This document shows positions 1 through 8,325 of a stretch of 60,263 bases of DNA, one piece after another. Position 1 is the stretch's first letter, and the number at the start of each line of letters is the position of its first letter. This stretch comes from Rhodocyclaceae bacterium (GTDB lineage: Bacteria > Pseudomonadota > Gammaproteobacteria > Burkholderiales > Rhodocyclaceae). Below the pieces are notes generated by a model. The model was given only the letters and a program-made list of their open reading frames with translations. It was not told the origin of the DNA and did no database searches. A program made the position numbers and the translations under genes. The stretch covers positions 1 through 60,263 of the forward strand of contig JAHDYG010000021.1 in assembly GCA_023383815.1 (NCBI GenBank). Direction: 5' to 3'.

Positions 1-1211
1 AGCGTCTCGATGCCGAGCGACAGCGGGGTCACGTCGAGCAGCAGCACGTCCTTGACCTCGCCCTGCAGCACGCCGCCCTGGATCGAGGCGCCGATCGCGA
101 CCGCTTCATCCGGGTTGACGTCCTTGCGCGGCTCCTTGCCGAAGAACTCCTTGACTTTTTCCTGTACCTTCGGCATGCGGGTCTGGCCGCCGACCAGGAT
201 CACGTCGTCGATGTCGGAAACCTTGATCCCGGCATCCTTGATCGCGACGCGGCACGGCTCGATCGTGCGCTCGATCAGGTCTTCGACCAGCGATTCGAAC
301 TTGGCACGCGTGATCTTGATCGCGAGGTGCTTCGGCCCGGTGGCGTCGGCCGTGATGTAGGGCAGGTTGATCTCGGTCTGGCTGCCGGAGGAAAGCTCGA
401 TCTTCGCCTTCTCGGCGGCTTCCTTCAGGCGCTGCAGCGCAAGCACGTCGTTCTTGAGATCGACGCCCTGTTCCTTCTTGAACTCGGTCACCACGTAGTC
501 GATGACGCGCTGGTCGAAGTCCTCGCCGCCGAGGAAGGTGTCACCATTGGTGGCCAGGACCTCGAATTGGTGCTCGCCGTCGATGTCGGCGATCTCGATG
601 ATCGAGACGTCGAAGGTGCCGCCACCCAGGTCGAAGACGGCGATCTTGCTGTCCCCCGGCTTCTTGTCCATGCCGAAGGCGAGCGCAGCAGCCGTGGGCT
701 CGTTGATGATGCGCTTGACCTCCAGGCCGGCGATCCTGCCTGCATCCTTCGTGGCCTGGCGCTGGCTGTCGTTGAAGTAGGCCGGAACGGTGATGACCGC
801 TTCGGTGACTTCCTCGCCGAGGTAATCCTCGGCGGTCTTCTTCATCTTGCGCAGCACTTCGGCCGACACCTGCGGCGGGGCGATCTTCTTGCCGCGCACC
901 TCGACCCAGGCGTCCGCGTTGTCGGCCTTGACGATGGAGAAGGGCATCAGCGCGATGTCCTTCTGCACTTCCTTCTCTTCGAAGCGGCGGCCGATCAGGC
1001 GCTTGACCGCGAAGAGCGTGTTCTTCGCGTTGGTCACGGCCTGGCGCTTGGCTGGAGCGCCGGTGAGGATCTCGCCGTCTTCGGCGTAGGCCACGACGGA
1101 CGGCGTGGTGCGCGCGCCTTCCGAGTTTTCGATGACCTTGGGCTTGCCGCCTTCCATGACGGCGACGCAACTGTTGGTCGTGCCCAGGTCGATTCCGATG
1201 ATCTTAGCCAT
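1..1211 (-). CDS. dnaK: Chaperone DnaK (Hsp70), 3' end cut by window edge
   Basis: ATP-dependent cytosolic Hsp70 chaperone that works with GrpE and DnaJ. About 403 codons are present, covering the nucleotide-binding domain; the substrate-binding C-terminus lies beyond the left edge. The N-terminus reads [20 protein letters not shown], the Hsp70 phosphate-1 signature, and further on come the signatures [12 protein letters not shown] and [11 protein letters not shown]. The ATG at 1211 is set by the family N-terminus. It lies 150 bp downstream of grpE, with its own sigma-32-like promoter in that gap, so it can be transcribed apart from grpE. The antisense reading frames here are shadows. Confidence 0.97.
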   Translation of the reverse strand, partial: MAKIIGIDLGTTNSCVAVMEGGKPKVIENSEGARTTPSVVAYAEDGEILTGAPAKRQAVTNAKNTLFAVKRLIGRRFEEKEVQKDIALMPFSIVKADNADAWVEVRGKKIAPPQVSAEVLRKMKKTAEDYLGEEVTEAVITVPAYFNDSQRQATKDAGRIAGLEVKRIINEPTAAALAFGMDKKPGDSKIAVFDLGGGTFDVSIIEIADIDGEHQFEVLATNGDTFLGGEDFDQRVIDYVVTEFKKEQGVDLKNDVLALQRLKEAAEKAKIELSSGSQTEINLPYITADATGPKHLAIKITRAKFESLVEDLIERTIEPCRVAIKDAGIKVSDIDDVILVGGQTRMPKVQEKVKEFFGKEPRKDVNPDEAVAIGASIQGGVLQGEVKDVLLLDVTPLSLGIET

Positions 1212-1290
1212 TTTGAAGTCCTTGTTCCTTGAGTGGATGTCCTGAATGCTGTCGGATCCTGATGCTGCGTTCGATCCGGTCCTGACTGCA

Positions 1291-1318
1291 ATATGGGGTG
1301 TCCGGCCTGTCTTTCAAG
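1291..1318 (-). promoter_or_regulatory. Sigma-32 (RpoH) heat-shock promoter of dnaK
   Basis: On the minus strand CTTGAAA (1318-1312) is followed by 13 bases and then CCCCATAT (1298-1291). Both elements match the RpoH consensus (CTTGAAA / CCCCATnT) with normal spacing. It lies about 80 bases upstream of the dnaK ATG, inside the grpE-dnaK gap. Confidence 0.8.
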
Positions 1319-1361
1319 CGCTGGGCGCAAGCTTCCGAAATCCCCTTCTCCCGAGTGTGGT

Positions 1362-1943
1362 TCAGCCGCCTCGTGCCTTCGACACGATGACCAGGGCCGG
1401 GCGGATGACGCGATCGTGAAGGAGGTAGCCCTTCTGCAGCACGTCGATGACGGTGTTGGGTTCGACATCCGCTTCGATTGCGCTGATCGCCTGGTGGCGG
1501 TGCGGATCGAACTTCTGCCCGAGCGGATTTTCCTCATTCAGGTTGACCTGCTCGAAGGCGCCGTTAAGTTGCTTGAGCGTCAGTTCGACGCCCTCGCGAA
1601 ATTTTTCGTAGGTCTGGTTCTCGACCGCCAGTGCAGCCTCGATGCTGTCGCGAACCGGGAGCATGGCGGCAGCAAACTTCTCGCCAGCGAACTTGGAAGC
1701 CTTGGCGATGTCTTCCTGGGCGCGACGGCGAACGTTCTCGACCTCGGCCTTTGCGCGAAGCCAGGCGTCGTGATGTTCGGCGGCCTTGAGTTCGGCAGTG
1801 CGCAGGCTTTCTTCGAGGCTGGGCATCGAATCGGGTGCGTTCGGGTCCATCGGGTTGGCTTCCTGGGTGCCTTGCTGCGCGTCGGCGCCGGGGGCGATGG
1901 TCAATTCGTCGTGATGCGGCGCGTTCTTCGGGTCCTTCGACAT
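1362..1943 (-). CDS. grpE: Nucleotide exchange factor GrpE
   Basis: Releases ADP from DnaK during the chaperone cycle. The protein is 193 aa, normal for the family. It has an acidic, low-complexity N-terminus (about residues 1-45), a long helical section (about 46-110) with the GrpE-typical stretch [20 protein letters not shown], and a C-terminal beta domain with [15 protein letters not shown] and [19 protein letters not shown] chose the ATG at 1943 because GGGAGAAG precedes it. A longer in-frame extension upstream runs through the promoter and is not family-like. It is followed by dnaK and preceded by a sigma-32-like promoter. Confidence 0.96.
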   Translation of the reverse strand: MSKDPKNAPHHDELTIAPGADAQQGTQEANPMDPNAPDSMPSLEESLRTAELKAAEHHDAWLRAKAEVENVRRRAQEDIAKASKFAGEKFAAAMLPVRDSIEAALAVENQTYEKFREGVELTLKQLNGAFEQVNLNEENPLGQKFDPHRHQAISAIEADVEPNTVIDVLQKGYLLHDRVIRPALVIVSKARGG

Positions 1944-1978
1944 CGATTGCTTCTCCCTGGGTCTGAGATCGTGGAGGC

Positions 1979-2006
1979 ATCTGGGGGCGGGCTTGCGTTT
2001 TTCAAG
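1979..2006 (-). promoter_or_regulatory. Sigma-32 (RpoH) heat-shock promoter of grpE
   Basis: On the minus strand CTTGAAA (2006-2000) is followed by 13 bases and CCCCAGAT (1986-1979), one mismatch from the RpoH -10 consensus. It lies about 36 bases upstream of the grpE ATG. No CIRCE inverted repeat is visible here. Confidence 0.7.
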
Positions 2007-2117
2007 GGGTCGTCGCAGGATTGTTTTCAGGGCAGGCCCGTAGCGCGGCGCGTCGAATCGTGATCGTGCCAGAATGCCGGCTTCGCAGACCGGCGCGCAG
2101 GATGCTTCAGGACAACG

Positions 2118-3482
2118 ATGAGCGAACACCCCGGCCAGATCGGCAAGTACAAGATCCTCAAGGAGATCGGACGTGGTGCGACCGCGACGGTCTACCTTGC
2201 CGAGAACCCGCATTATCCCGAGCCCGTCGCGCTCAAGTACGTCCGCTTCAAGGACAAGGCGCTCGACGAGGCAAAGTGGAACCGCCGTCTGATCAAGCTC
2301 TTCAAGGCCGAAGGGTCGGTGGCGGGGCGCCTCGATCATCCGAACATCATTCATGTCTTCGAATCGGTGATCAAGGATGACGAAGCCTACGTGGTAATGG
2401 AGTACTTTCCGGGCGAGACGCTCGAGCGGTTCTGCAGTTTCGAGAACATGATGCCGGTGCATCGCGCGATCGGGATCGTCTTCAAGTGCTGCATGGCACT
2501 CGACTATGCATTCCGGCAAGGAGTGGTGCACCGCGACATCAAGCCGGCCAACATCCTCATCGATGCCAACGACGAGGTGAAGATCACGGACTTCGGTCTG
2601 GCGCTCAACATCAACAAGAAGATGCAGACCGATTCGACCTTCGTGATGGGGGTGGGCTCACCCGCTTACATGAGCCCGGAGCAGATCAAGAACTATCCCC
2701 TCAACCAGAAGACGGATCTCTACTCTCTGGGGGTCGTGCTGTTCCATCTGCTGACGGGCCGTCTGCCGTTTCGTGCATCGAACCCCGCGCAGTTGATCTA
2801 CAAGATCCTGAATGCCGACCCACCTCTGGCCTCCCAGCTCAATCCCGACCTGCCTGAACAGATCGACAATGTCCTGCGCAAGGCGCTGGAGAAGGATCTG
2901 TACTCGCGCTACCGCAACGGGGCGGATTTCGCGAAGGATCTCTCGGCCGTGCGGTACAAGATCGTCGATGACCGTTATGTGCCTCCCGACACGAGTCGGT
3001 TCTCGGTGCTTCGGCGCTTGGCCTTTTTCGAGGAGTTCGACGATGTGGAACTGTGGGAGGTGATGCGGATTTCGACCTGGCGTACGGTCGCCAAGGAGTC
3101 GTTGCTGTTTCGCGAGGGCGATGCAGACCAGCGCTTCGGCATCGTGCTGGATGGTCGCGTCGAGTTGTCCATCGAAGGCCGGCGGGTTTCGCGGATGGGA
3201 GCCGGAGAGATCTTCGGGGAACTCGCATGGCTCGATGGTGCGTCGCATCGCCACGTCACGACCTGTGTAGCGATCGAGGCGACGACCTATCTCGAGATCA
3301 ATCCGGCCGCACTGGCGCTTGCGACTGAAGAGGTGCAGTCGCTGTTCCGCGACTGCCTGGCAACGCTTGCGGCCAAGCGGCTTGGGGCCGCGTTGCGCGA
3401 ACTGGCGAAGGATGCCGAGCCTGCCGTGCGGGCTGACTTCAGTGCCAGCGGTGGCCTCGACCTGCAACTGGTGGAGGACTGA
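2118..3482 (+). CDS. Ser/Thr protein kinase with C-terminal cyclic-nucleotide-binding domain
   Basis: Hanks-type kinase of 454 aa fused to a cNMP-binding domain. Kinase residues are complete: glycine loop IGRGATATV (17-25), VALK lysine K40, catalytic HRDIKPAN (138-145), DFG (158-160), and activation-segment end SPAYMSPEQ (181-189). From about residue 300 to 420 there is a CAP/PKA-R-like domain with [20 protein letters not shown] and [19 protein letters not shown]; the GELA plus Arg/His phosphate-binding region suggests it may bind a cyclic nucleotide. There is no membrane segment, so it is cytosolic. It is transcribed opposite to the flanking grpE and EF-hand genes. Substrate and ligand are unknown. 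Confidence 0.9.
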   Translation: MSEHPGQIGKYKILKEIGRGATATVYLAENPHYPEPVALKYVRFKDKALDEAKWNRRLIKLFKAEGSVAGRLDHPNIIHVFESVIKDDEAYVVMEYFPGETLERFCSFENMMPVHRAIGIVFKCCMALDYAFRQGVVHRDIKPANILIDANDEVKITDFGLALNINKKMQTDSTFVMGVGSPAYMSPEQIKNYPLNQKTDLYSLGVVLFHLLTGRLPFRASNPAQLIYKILNADPPLASQLNPDLPEQIDNVLRKALEKDLYSRYRNGADFAKDLSAVRYKIVDDRYVPPDTSRFSVLRRLAFFEEFDDVELWEVMRISTWRTVAKESLLFREGDADQRFGIVLDGRVELSIEGRRVSRMGAGEIFGELAWLDGASHRHVTTCVAIEATTYLEINPAALALATEEVQSLFRDCLATLAAKRLGAALRELAKDAEPAVRADFSASGGLDLQLVED

Positions 3483-3503
3483 CTTCCAAGGTGACGGTCG
3501 CCG

Positions 3504-4568
3504 TCATACGCTCAGATCGATCTGGCTGATGGTCCCGGCGGAGCCGTCCTCGCGCAGATAGACACCACTCGAACGCATCACTCCGAGGGTCTCGTTGGCC
3601 GGTCCGCGCAGATCGAACGGAGTGGCGACGCGCCCGAGGTGGATTGCGCCGACGCCCGCCTCCATCAGCGACTGCAGGACGCCGCCTTCCGGCCCCGGGC
3701 GCCACACATGGAGCTGGGAGTAGGCTGCGTCGGCTTCGTCGATCCAGCCATTGCCGTCGCTGTCCAGGGTTGCGAGTTCGGCAAAGCCGTCGCCGCTCAT
3801 CGGTCCGAACAGTTCGCGCCCATCGTCGATGCGTCCGTTGCCGTCGCGGTCGAGCGCAAGGAAGCCACGCCCGCCTGTGAGCGTTGGCAACTGGTCGAGT
3901 TCGCCGTCGGCATCGAGATCGAACTCGAAACGTACACTGGAAAGCCCAGCGGCCGGTCCGGCGAAATCCAGCACGAGGGGATCCTTGAGCCGTGCGTCGC
4001 CCGCCCGGAAACGGATATCGACCGACTCGGCGTAGTGACGCTCCATCTCGAACGCCACATCGAAGCGGATCTCACGACCATCGGTGGTGCGCACCGTTCC
4101 GTTTGCCTCGAAGCGGGTGTGTTCGTGCTCTTCGTGGCGGGAACTGAAGTCGTACTCGATGCCGAAGCCGGCCGGGCGCTCCTGTGCGTTCCGGGTCCCT
4201 TCGGCGGGTGGTTGGTCCGGGGGGGGCTGAGCGGGAGCGGACGCCCGCGGCAGTTCGGCACTTCGCAGCACGCGAAGCGGCCGTCCGGTCAGCAGTTCGA
4301 TCAGGTTGCGCAGCAGCTTCAGACGGGGATCCGACTCAAGCGGGTCGACCTCTTCCTCGATCGCTTCGGACTTGCCCGCGGCGATTGCCTCCTTGGACAG
4401 ATCAACCAGGGTGCGACCTGCGTCGCGGATCGACGGTGGCGTGCGCGCCTCGTTCGCACCCGGGCGATTGCGTTCGCCGACCCAGACCTCCAGCCGTTCG
4501 GAGATTTCGGTTCGGGAATATGCCGCGTGCGCGGCCTGCATTTCGATGCTTGCGGAGGCGATTTTCAT
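3504..4568 (-). CDS. EF-hand calcium-binding protein of unknown role
   Basis: 354 aa, without signal peptide or membrane segment. The N-terminal half is low-complexity with a proline-rich linker (about residues 125-145). The C-terminal half has EF-hand-like loops: a weak one in FDLDADGELDQL, then LDRDGNGRIDDGRELFG and LDSDGNGWIDEADAAY. The last two carry the D-x-D-G-N-G-x-I-D pattern seen in many bacterial VCBS/EF-hand proteins. The ATG at 4568 has GGAG eight to nine bases upstream. A sigma-28-like promoter lies just upstream, suggesting co-regulation with motility. Function is not known; a calcium-sensing or surface-associated role is only a guess. Confidence 0.75.
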   Translation of the reverse strand: MKIASASIEMQAAHAAYSRTEISERLEVWVGERNRPGANEARTPPSIRDAGRTLVDLSKEAIAAGKSEAIEEEVDPLESDPRLKLLRNLIELLTGRPLRVLRSAELPRASAPAQPPPDQPPAEGTRNAQERPAGFGIEYDFSSRHEEHEHTRFEANGTVRTTDGREIRFDVAFEMERHYAESVDIRFRAGDARLKDPLVLDFAGPAAGLSSVRFEFDLDADGELDQLPTLTGGRGFLALDRDGNGRIDDGRELFGPMSGDGFAELATLDSDGNGWIDEADAAYSQLHVWRPGPEGGVLQSLMEAGVGAIHLGRVATPFDLRGPANETLGVMRSSGVYLREDGSAGTISQIDLSV

Positions 4569-4601
4569 GGCCGGTACTCCGAACCTGACTTGGCTCAGCA
4601 A

Positions 4602-4628
4602 TTAACGGCCGTGATCTGGAAAAGTTGA
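4602..4628 (-). promoter_or_regulatory. Sigma-28 (FliA)-like promoter of the EF-hand gene
   Basis: On the minus strand TCAACTTT (4628-4621) is followed by exactly 11 bases and GCCGTTAA (4609-4602). The FliA consensus is TAAAGTTT-N11-GCCGATAA, so the -10 matches 7 of 8 and the -35 matches 6 of 8 at the correct spacing. The start of transcription would fall about 27 bases before the ATG at 4568. Confidence 0.6.
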
Positions 4629-4710
4629 GTGCGTTGTTGCCGGGTTTCCCGGTCCGTCGGTGGCGGCCGAGGCCGGTTCCCGACATTCGCTGCCCGCGCC
4701 CTCCTGGCAC

Positions 4711-5112
4711 CTACTTCCAGCGGCGGTCGATGACGATCCGGACGCGCGAGTCGACCGGGTCGGCCAGCGCCAGGCCGACCAGCCAGGTCAGAAGGCTGTA
4801 GAGCAGGGCGCTCCAGAACGCGGTCCAGAAATCCTCGACGTACACGCCGCTGACGAGGCTGGCCACGCCCCAGAACAGCAGGGCGTTGATGACGAGGGTG
4901 AAGAGCCCGAGCGTGAGCATCGTGATCGGAAGCGTGACCAGGATCAGGAGCGGGCGTATGAGGGCGTTGATGAGCCCGAGCAGCAGCGCCGTGACCAGGG
5001 CGGCGGTATAGCTCTCGACGCGCAGGGAATCGATCACTTCGGGCAGCAGCATCAGTGCGACGGCGTTGAGCGCCCACTGCAGGCCGAGCCGGATGCGCGG
5101 ATCGAGCCTCAC
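4711..5112 (-). CDS. Phage holin family IV-type small membrane protein
   Basis: 133 aa with four predicted hydrophobic segments (about residues 10-28, 33-52, 57-80 and 92-115), typical of the '4-TMS phage holin superfamily IV' proteins (DUF360-like) found on many bacterial chromosomes. It starts with GTG at 5112 in a GTGA overlap with the hemH stop codon, so the two are translationally coupled. The family name is historical; no lysis function is implied. No other phage genes are nearby. Confidence 0.8.
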   Translation of the reverse strand: MRLDPRIRLGLQWALNAVALMLLPEVIDSLRVESYTAALVTALLLGLINALIRPLLILVTLPITMLTLGLFTLVINALLFWGVASLVSGVYVEDFWTAFWSALLYSLLTWLVGLALADPVDSRVRIVIDRRWK

Positions 5113-6206
5113 TCGAGCGCTCCCGCCGCGAGTGCCCGCCTGCGCGTCTCCTGGAGCTGTTCCGCGACCGGCTCTGCACGTTCCAGCCAGTTGCCCAGAT
5201 GCGAGACCGTGATCTTCTCCAGAGCGCTGATCCAGTCGTGGTCCTCATTCAGGCAGGGCACGTAATGGAAGACCGACCCGCCGGCGGCAAGAAAGGCGGC
5301 CTTGCATTCGATTGCGATTTCCTCGAGGGTTTCCAGGCAGTCGGAAACGAACCCCGGGCAGATCACATCGACGTGACGCACGCCCTCGCGCGCCAGGGCT
5401 TCCAGCGACGGTTCGGTATAGGGTTGCAGCCATTCGGCGCGTCCGAAGCGCGACTGGAAGGTCACCTTCCAGCGCTCGGGCGGCAGTCCCAGCGCTTCGG
5501 CGAGCAGGCGTGCGCTCTTGTGGCATTCGCAGTGATACGGATCCCCAAGATCGAGCGCACGCCGCGGCAGGCCGTGAAAGCTCATCACGAGCCGCTCGCC
5601 CTGGCCGTTTCTGCGCCAGTGCTCGCGAACGCTGGTGGCGAGTGCGGAGATGTAGTCCGGTTGATCGTGAAAACTGCGTACGTAGCGTACCTCCGGCAGA
5701 TTGCGCCAGTGCGTCAGGCAGCGGGCAACCTCGTCGATGCAGCTTGCGGTGGTGTGGGCGGCGTACTGGGGGTAGAGCGGAACGACCAGAATCCGCGTGC
5801 AGCCCTTGGCGCGCAAGCGCTCCATCGCATCCGGGATCGACGGAGAGCCGTAACGCATTGCGTGATCGACGACCAGCTCCGGGTGCCCGTGTTCAAGAAG
5901 GTAGCCCGCCAGCAGGCGCGCCTGGCGTTCGGTATGCACCTTCAGCGGCGAGCCTTCGTCCATCCAGATGCAGGCGTACTTGGGTACGGATTTCTTCGGC
6001 CGCACGTTGAGGATGTAGCCGTTGAGGATGAGCCACCACGGCAGGCGCGGCAGTTCGACGACCCGCGGATCCGACAGGAACTCCTTCAGATAGCTGCGGA
6101 TCGCTTCTGCGGTCGGTGCTGCTGGGGTTCCCAGGTTGGCGAGCAGAACACCGGTCCGGTCCGGTGAGCCATGTCGGTACGGCGGTTCAGGCCGGAAGCG
6201 GGCCAT
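5109..6206 (-). CDS. hemH: Ferrochelatase
   Basis: Inserts Fe2+ into protoporphyrin IX, the last step of haem b synthesis. 365 aa, normal for the proteobacterial type. Visible are the N-terminal [13 protein letters not shown], the ferrochelatase signature MSFHGLP with the catalytic histidine, [30 protein letters not shown], and [15 protein letters not shown]. It sits between hrcA and the holin-like gene, an order common in betaproteobacteria. The 41-base gap to hrcA contains a short GCCCCG/CGGGGC hairpin but no clear promoter, so it is probably cotranscribed with hrcA. Confidence 0.97.
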   Translation of the reverse strand: MARFRPEPPYRHGSPDRTGVLLANLGTPAAPTAEAIRSYLKEFLSDPRVVELPRLPWWLILNGYILNVRPKKSVPKYACIWMDEGSPLKVHTERQARLLAGYLLEHGHPELVVDHAMRYGSPSIPDAMERLRAKGCTRILVVPLYPQYAAHTTASCIDEVARCLTHWRNLPEVRYVRSFHDQPDYISALATSVREHWRRNGQGERLVMSFHGLPRRALDLGDPYHCECHKSARLLAEALGLPPERWKVTFQSRFGRAEWLQPYTEPSLEALAREGVRHVDVICPGFVSDCLETLEEIAIECKAAFLAAGGSVFHYVPCLNEDHDWISALEKITVSHLGNWLERAEPVAEQLQETRRRALAAGALE

Positions 6207-6247
6207 TTCGATTCTCCGCAGAGGGTGCCCCGCTTCGGGGCGACTGA

Positions 6248-7279
6248 TCAGGGTTGGGTCGACAGGGCATTCGAGAGCAGGCGTGCCGTGATGTCGACGA
6301 TGGGAATGATGCGGTCGTAGGCCATTCGGGTCGGGCCGATCACGCCCACCGACCCGACCACCTTTCCGTTGACCTCGTATCCGGCCGTGATCACGCTGCA
6401 GCCGTCGAGTTCCGCAACACCGGACTCGCCGCCGATGAAGATCTGTACCCCGTCGGCACGCCGCGACAGATCGAGGAGCTGCAGCAGGCTGGTCTTGCGC
6501 TCGAAGAGACGGAACAGCTCGCGGATGCGCTTCATGTTCGAGGACAGGTCCTCGACGTCGAGCAGATTGGTTTCGCCCGAGAGCACGTACGGGGTGCCGG
6601 CTTCCTGCAGCGCATCCGTTCCGGCTTCGACGGCGGCGGCCATCAGTTCGGTGATGTTGCTGCGCAGTTGCTTGAGTTCGGCCTGCAGGCGCAGATGAAT
6701 CTGCTCGAAGGACTGGCCCGCAAAATGCGCCGTCAGGTAGTTGCCGGCCTCGGTGAGTTCCGATGGGGTGTAGGCCTGCCGGGTCGTGAGGATACGGTTC
6801 TGGACGTCGCCCGAGGTGGTGACGATGATCAGAAGGATGCGGGTCTCGGACAGGCTGACAAACTCGATCTGGCGGATCTGCGCCTTGTCCCGCCGCGGGA
6901 CGACGACGACGCCGGCAAACTGTGTCAGCTCCGAGAGCAGGTGCGAAGCAGAACTGATCAGGCGCTGTGGCTGGTCGGGCTGCAACTGGCCCTCCAGCTC
7001 CTGAACCCGTGAGCGGTCCAGCGGACGGACCGTCAGCAGCGAATCGACGAAGAAGCGGTAGCCAAGCGGTGTGGGCATGCGTCCGGCCGAGGTGTGCGGA
7101 CTGGTGATGAAGCCCATCTCTTCCAGATCGCTCATGACGTTGCGCACCGTCGCAGGCGAAAGCTCGAGGCCCGACGAGCGCGACAACGCACGCGAGCCGA
7201 CTGGCTGGCCTTCCGCGATGTAACGTTCGATCAGGGTCTTGAGCAGGATGCGGGAGCGGGTGTCGAGTGCGGGGTTCAT
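6248..7279 (-). CDS. hrcA: Heat-inducible transcription repressor HrcA
   Basis: Repressor of class I heat-shock genes that binds CIRCE operators. 343 aa, full length. N-terminal winged helix (about residues 5-75) with [20 protein letters not shown] and the HrcA-typical [20 protein letters not shown], then the GAF-like and dimerisation parts ending with [17 protein letters not shown] found no CIRCE repeat upstream of grpE or dnaK here, and those genes carry RpoH-type promoters. HrcA therefore probably controls targets outside this window, such as groESL. Confidence 0.96.
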   Translation of the reverse strand: MNPALDTRSRILLKTLIERYIAEGQPVGSRALSRSSGLELSPATVRNVMSDLEEMGFITSPHTSAGRMPTPLGYRFFVDSLLTVRPLDRSRVQELEGQLQPDQPQRLISSASHLLSELTQFAGVVVVPRRDKAQIRQIEFVSLSETRILLIIVTTSGDVQNRILTTRQAYTPSELTEAGNYLTAHFAGQSFEQIHLRLQAELKQLRSNITELMAAAVEAGTDALQEAGTPYVLSGETNLLDVEDLSSNMKRIRELFRLFERKTSLLQLLDLSRRADGVQIFIGGESGVAELDGCSVITAGYEVNGKVVGSVGVIGPTRMAYDRIIPIVDITARLLSNALSTQP

Positions 7280-7300
7280 GTGCGGGAGATTCCGGCCCGG

Positions 7301-7309
7301 ATTCTAGCA
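7301..7309 (-). promoter_or_regulatory. Extended -10 promoter element of hrcA
   Basis: On the minus strand TGCTAGAAT (7309-7301) fits an extended -10 (TGnTATAAT), about 22 bases before the hrcA ATG. No convincing -35 accompanies it. Confidence 0.4.
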
Positions 7310-7409
7310 GTGGCTATACGGGGCAGATGCGCTGCGGGCGCCGAACGGAGTGCGAATGCCGGGCCGATCAGCAGGCAGGAAAAGGGGCGAATATGGTTTA
7401 ATCACCGGC

Positions 7410-8294
7410 ATGGCACACAGTTTCCAGACAATTGCGCTCGTTGGCAAATACCAGAGTCCCGATGTTGCGGAGGCGGTGTTGCGGATCGCCGATTTCCTGC
7501 GCGAGCGGGAGCACTCGGTGTGGATCGAGCAGGGGACTGCGAGTTCCATCGGCATGATCGCTGGCTACCGTGTGGCGACCTATGACGAGATCGGTGCTGA
7601 TTGCGATCTGGCGATCGTGCTCGGCGGCGATGGAACCATGCTCAATACCGCCCGACGCCTGGCCGAGCATCAGGTCCGCCTCGTCGGGGTCAACCAGGGG
7701 CGGCTTGGCTTTCTGACCGACATCGGGCGTGAGGATGCCGTCGAGCGCCTCGGACGATTGCTCGACGGAGCCTACCAGGAAGAATCGCGTTTCATGCTGT
7801 CGGCCGAGGTCGAGCGCGCGGGCAGCCGCGTCTTCCAGACGCTCGCGCTCAATGATGTCGTCATCAACAAGGGCGACATGGGGCGCATGATCGAATTCGA
7901 TCTGCACATCGATGGCGAGTTCGTCTATACCCAGCGTTCGGACGGCATGATCGTGGCGACGCCGACCGGGTCGACCGCCTACGCGCTGTCCGCCAACGGC
8001 CCGATCCTGCATCCGAACGTGGGCGGCATCGCACTCGTGCCCCTGTGCCCGCATGCCCTGACGGCCCGGCCGGTTACGCTGCCCGACCATTGCCGGATCG
8101 ACATCACCTTGCTGCCACCGCACGATGCGCGGGTCCACTTCGATGGCCAGACCCGCTTCGACGCGCGGGCGGGCGATCGCCTGAGCATCACGCGCTCCCC
8201 GCATGCGATCCGTCTCCTGCATCCCGAGGACTACAGTTACTTCGCGATGCTGCGCGAGAAACTGCACTGGAGTGCGGTACCGCGCCTGCCCTGA
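7410..8294 (+). CDS. nadK: NAD kinase
   Basis: ATP (or polyphosphate)-dependent phosphorylation of NAD to NADP in the cytosol. 294 aa. Motifs: GGDGTML (from about residue 72), GVNQGRLGFLTDIG, the conserved NDVVI-x-KGDMGRMIEFDL, SDGMIVATPTGSTAYALSA and GPILHP. The ATG at 7410 gives the family N-terminus MAHSFQTIALVGKY; an in-frame ATG further upstream adds an atypical tail. There is no clear Shine-Dalgarno, and a TTTAAT box at 7397-7402 would place transcription start almost on the ATG. Divergent from hrcA and followed by recN, a standard arrangement. Confidence 0.96.
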   Translation: MAHSFQTIALVGKYQSPDVAEAVLRIADFLREREHSVWIEQGTASSIGMIAGYRVATYDEIGADCDLAIVLGGDGTMLNTARRLAEHQVRLVGVNQGRLGFLTDIGREDAVERLGRLLDGAYQEESRFMLSAEVERAGSRVFQTLALNDVVINKGDMGRMIEFDLHIDGEFVYTQRSDGMIVATPTGSTAYALSANGPILHPNVGGIALVPLCPHALTARPVTLPDHCRIDITLLPPHDARVHFDGQTRFDARAGDRLSITRSPHAIRLLHPEDYSYFAMLREKLHWSAVPRLP

Positions 8295-8325
8295 AATCCG
8301 GATTCGTACCTTCTCATCGTTCGCC

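Noticed and set aside
1944-2531. N-terminal extension of grpE to 389 residues
   Set aside because: It runs through the sigma-32 promoter and antisense to the kinase start. The ATG at 1943 has a good Shine-Dalgarno.
4711-5112. Prophage remnant suggested by the holin-family name
   Set aside because: The family is widespread in ordinary chromosomes, the gene is coupled to hemH, and no phage genes are nearby.
1212-7409. CIRCE operator for HrcA
   Set aside because: I searched the gaps upstream of dnaK, grpE and hrcA by eye and found no TTAGCACTC-N9-GAGTGCTAA-like repeat.
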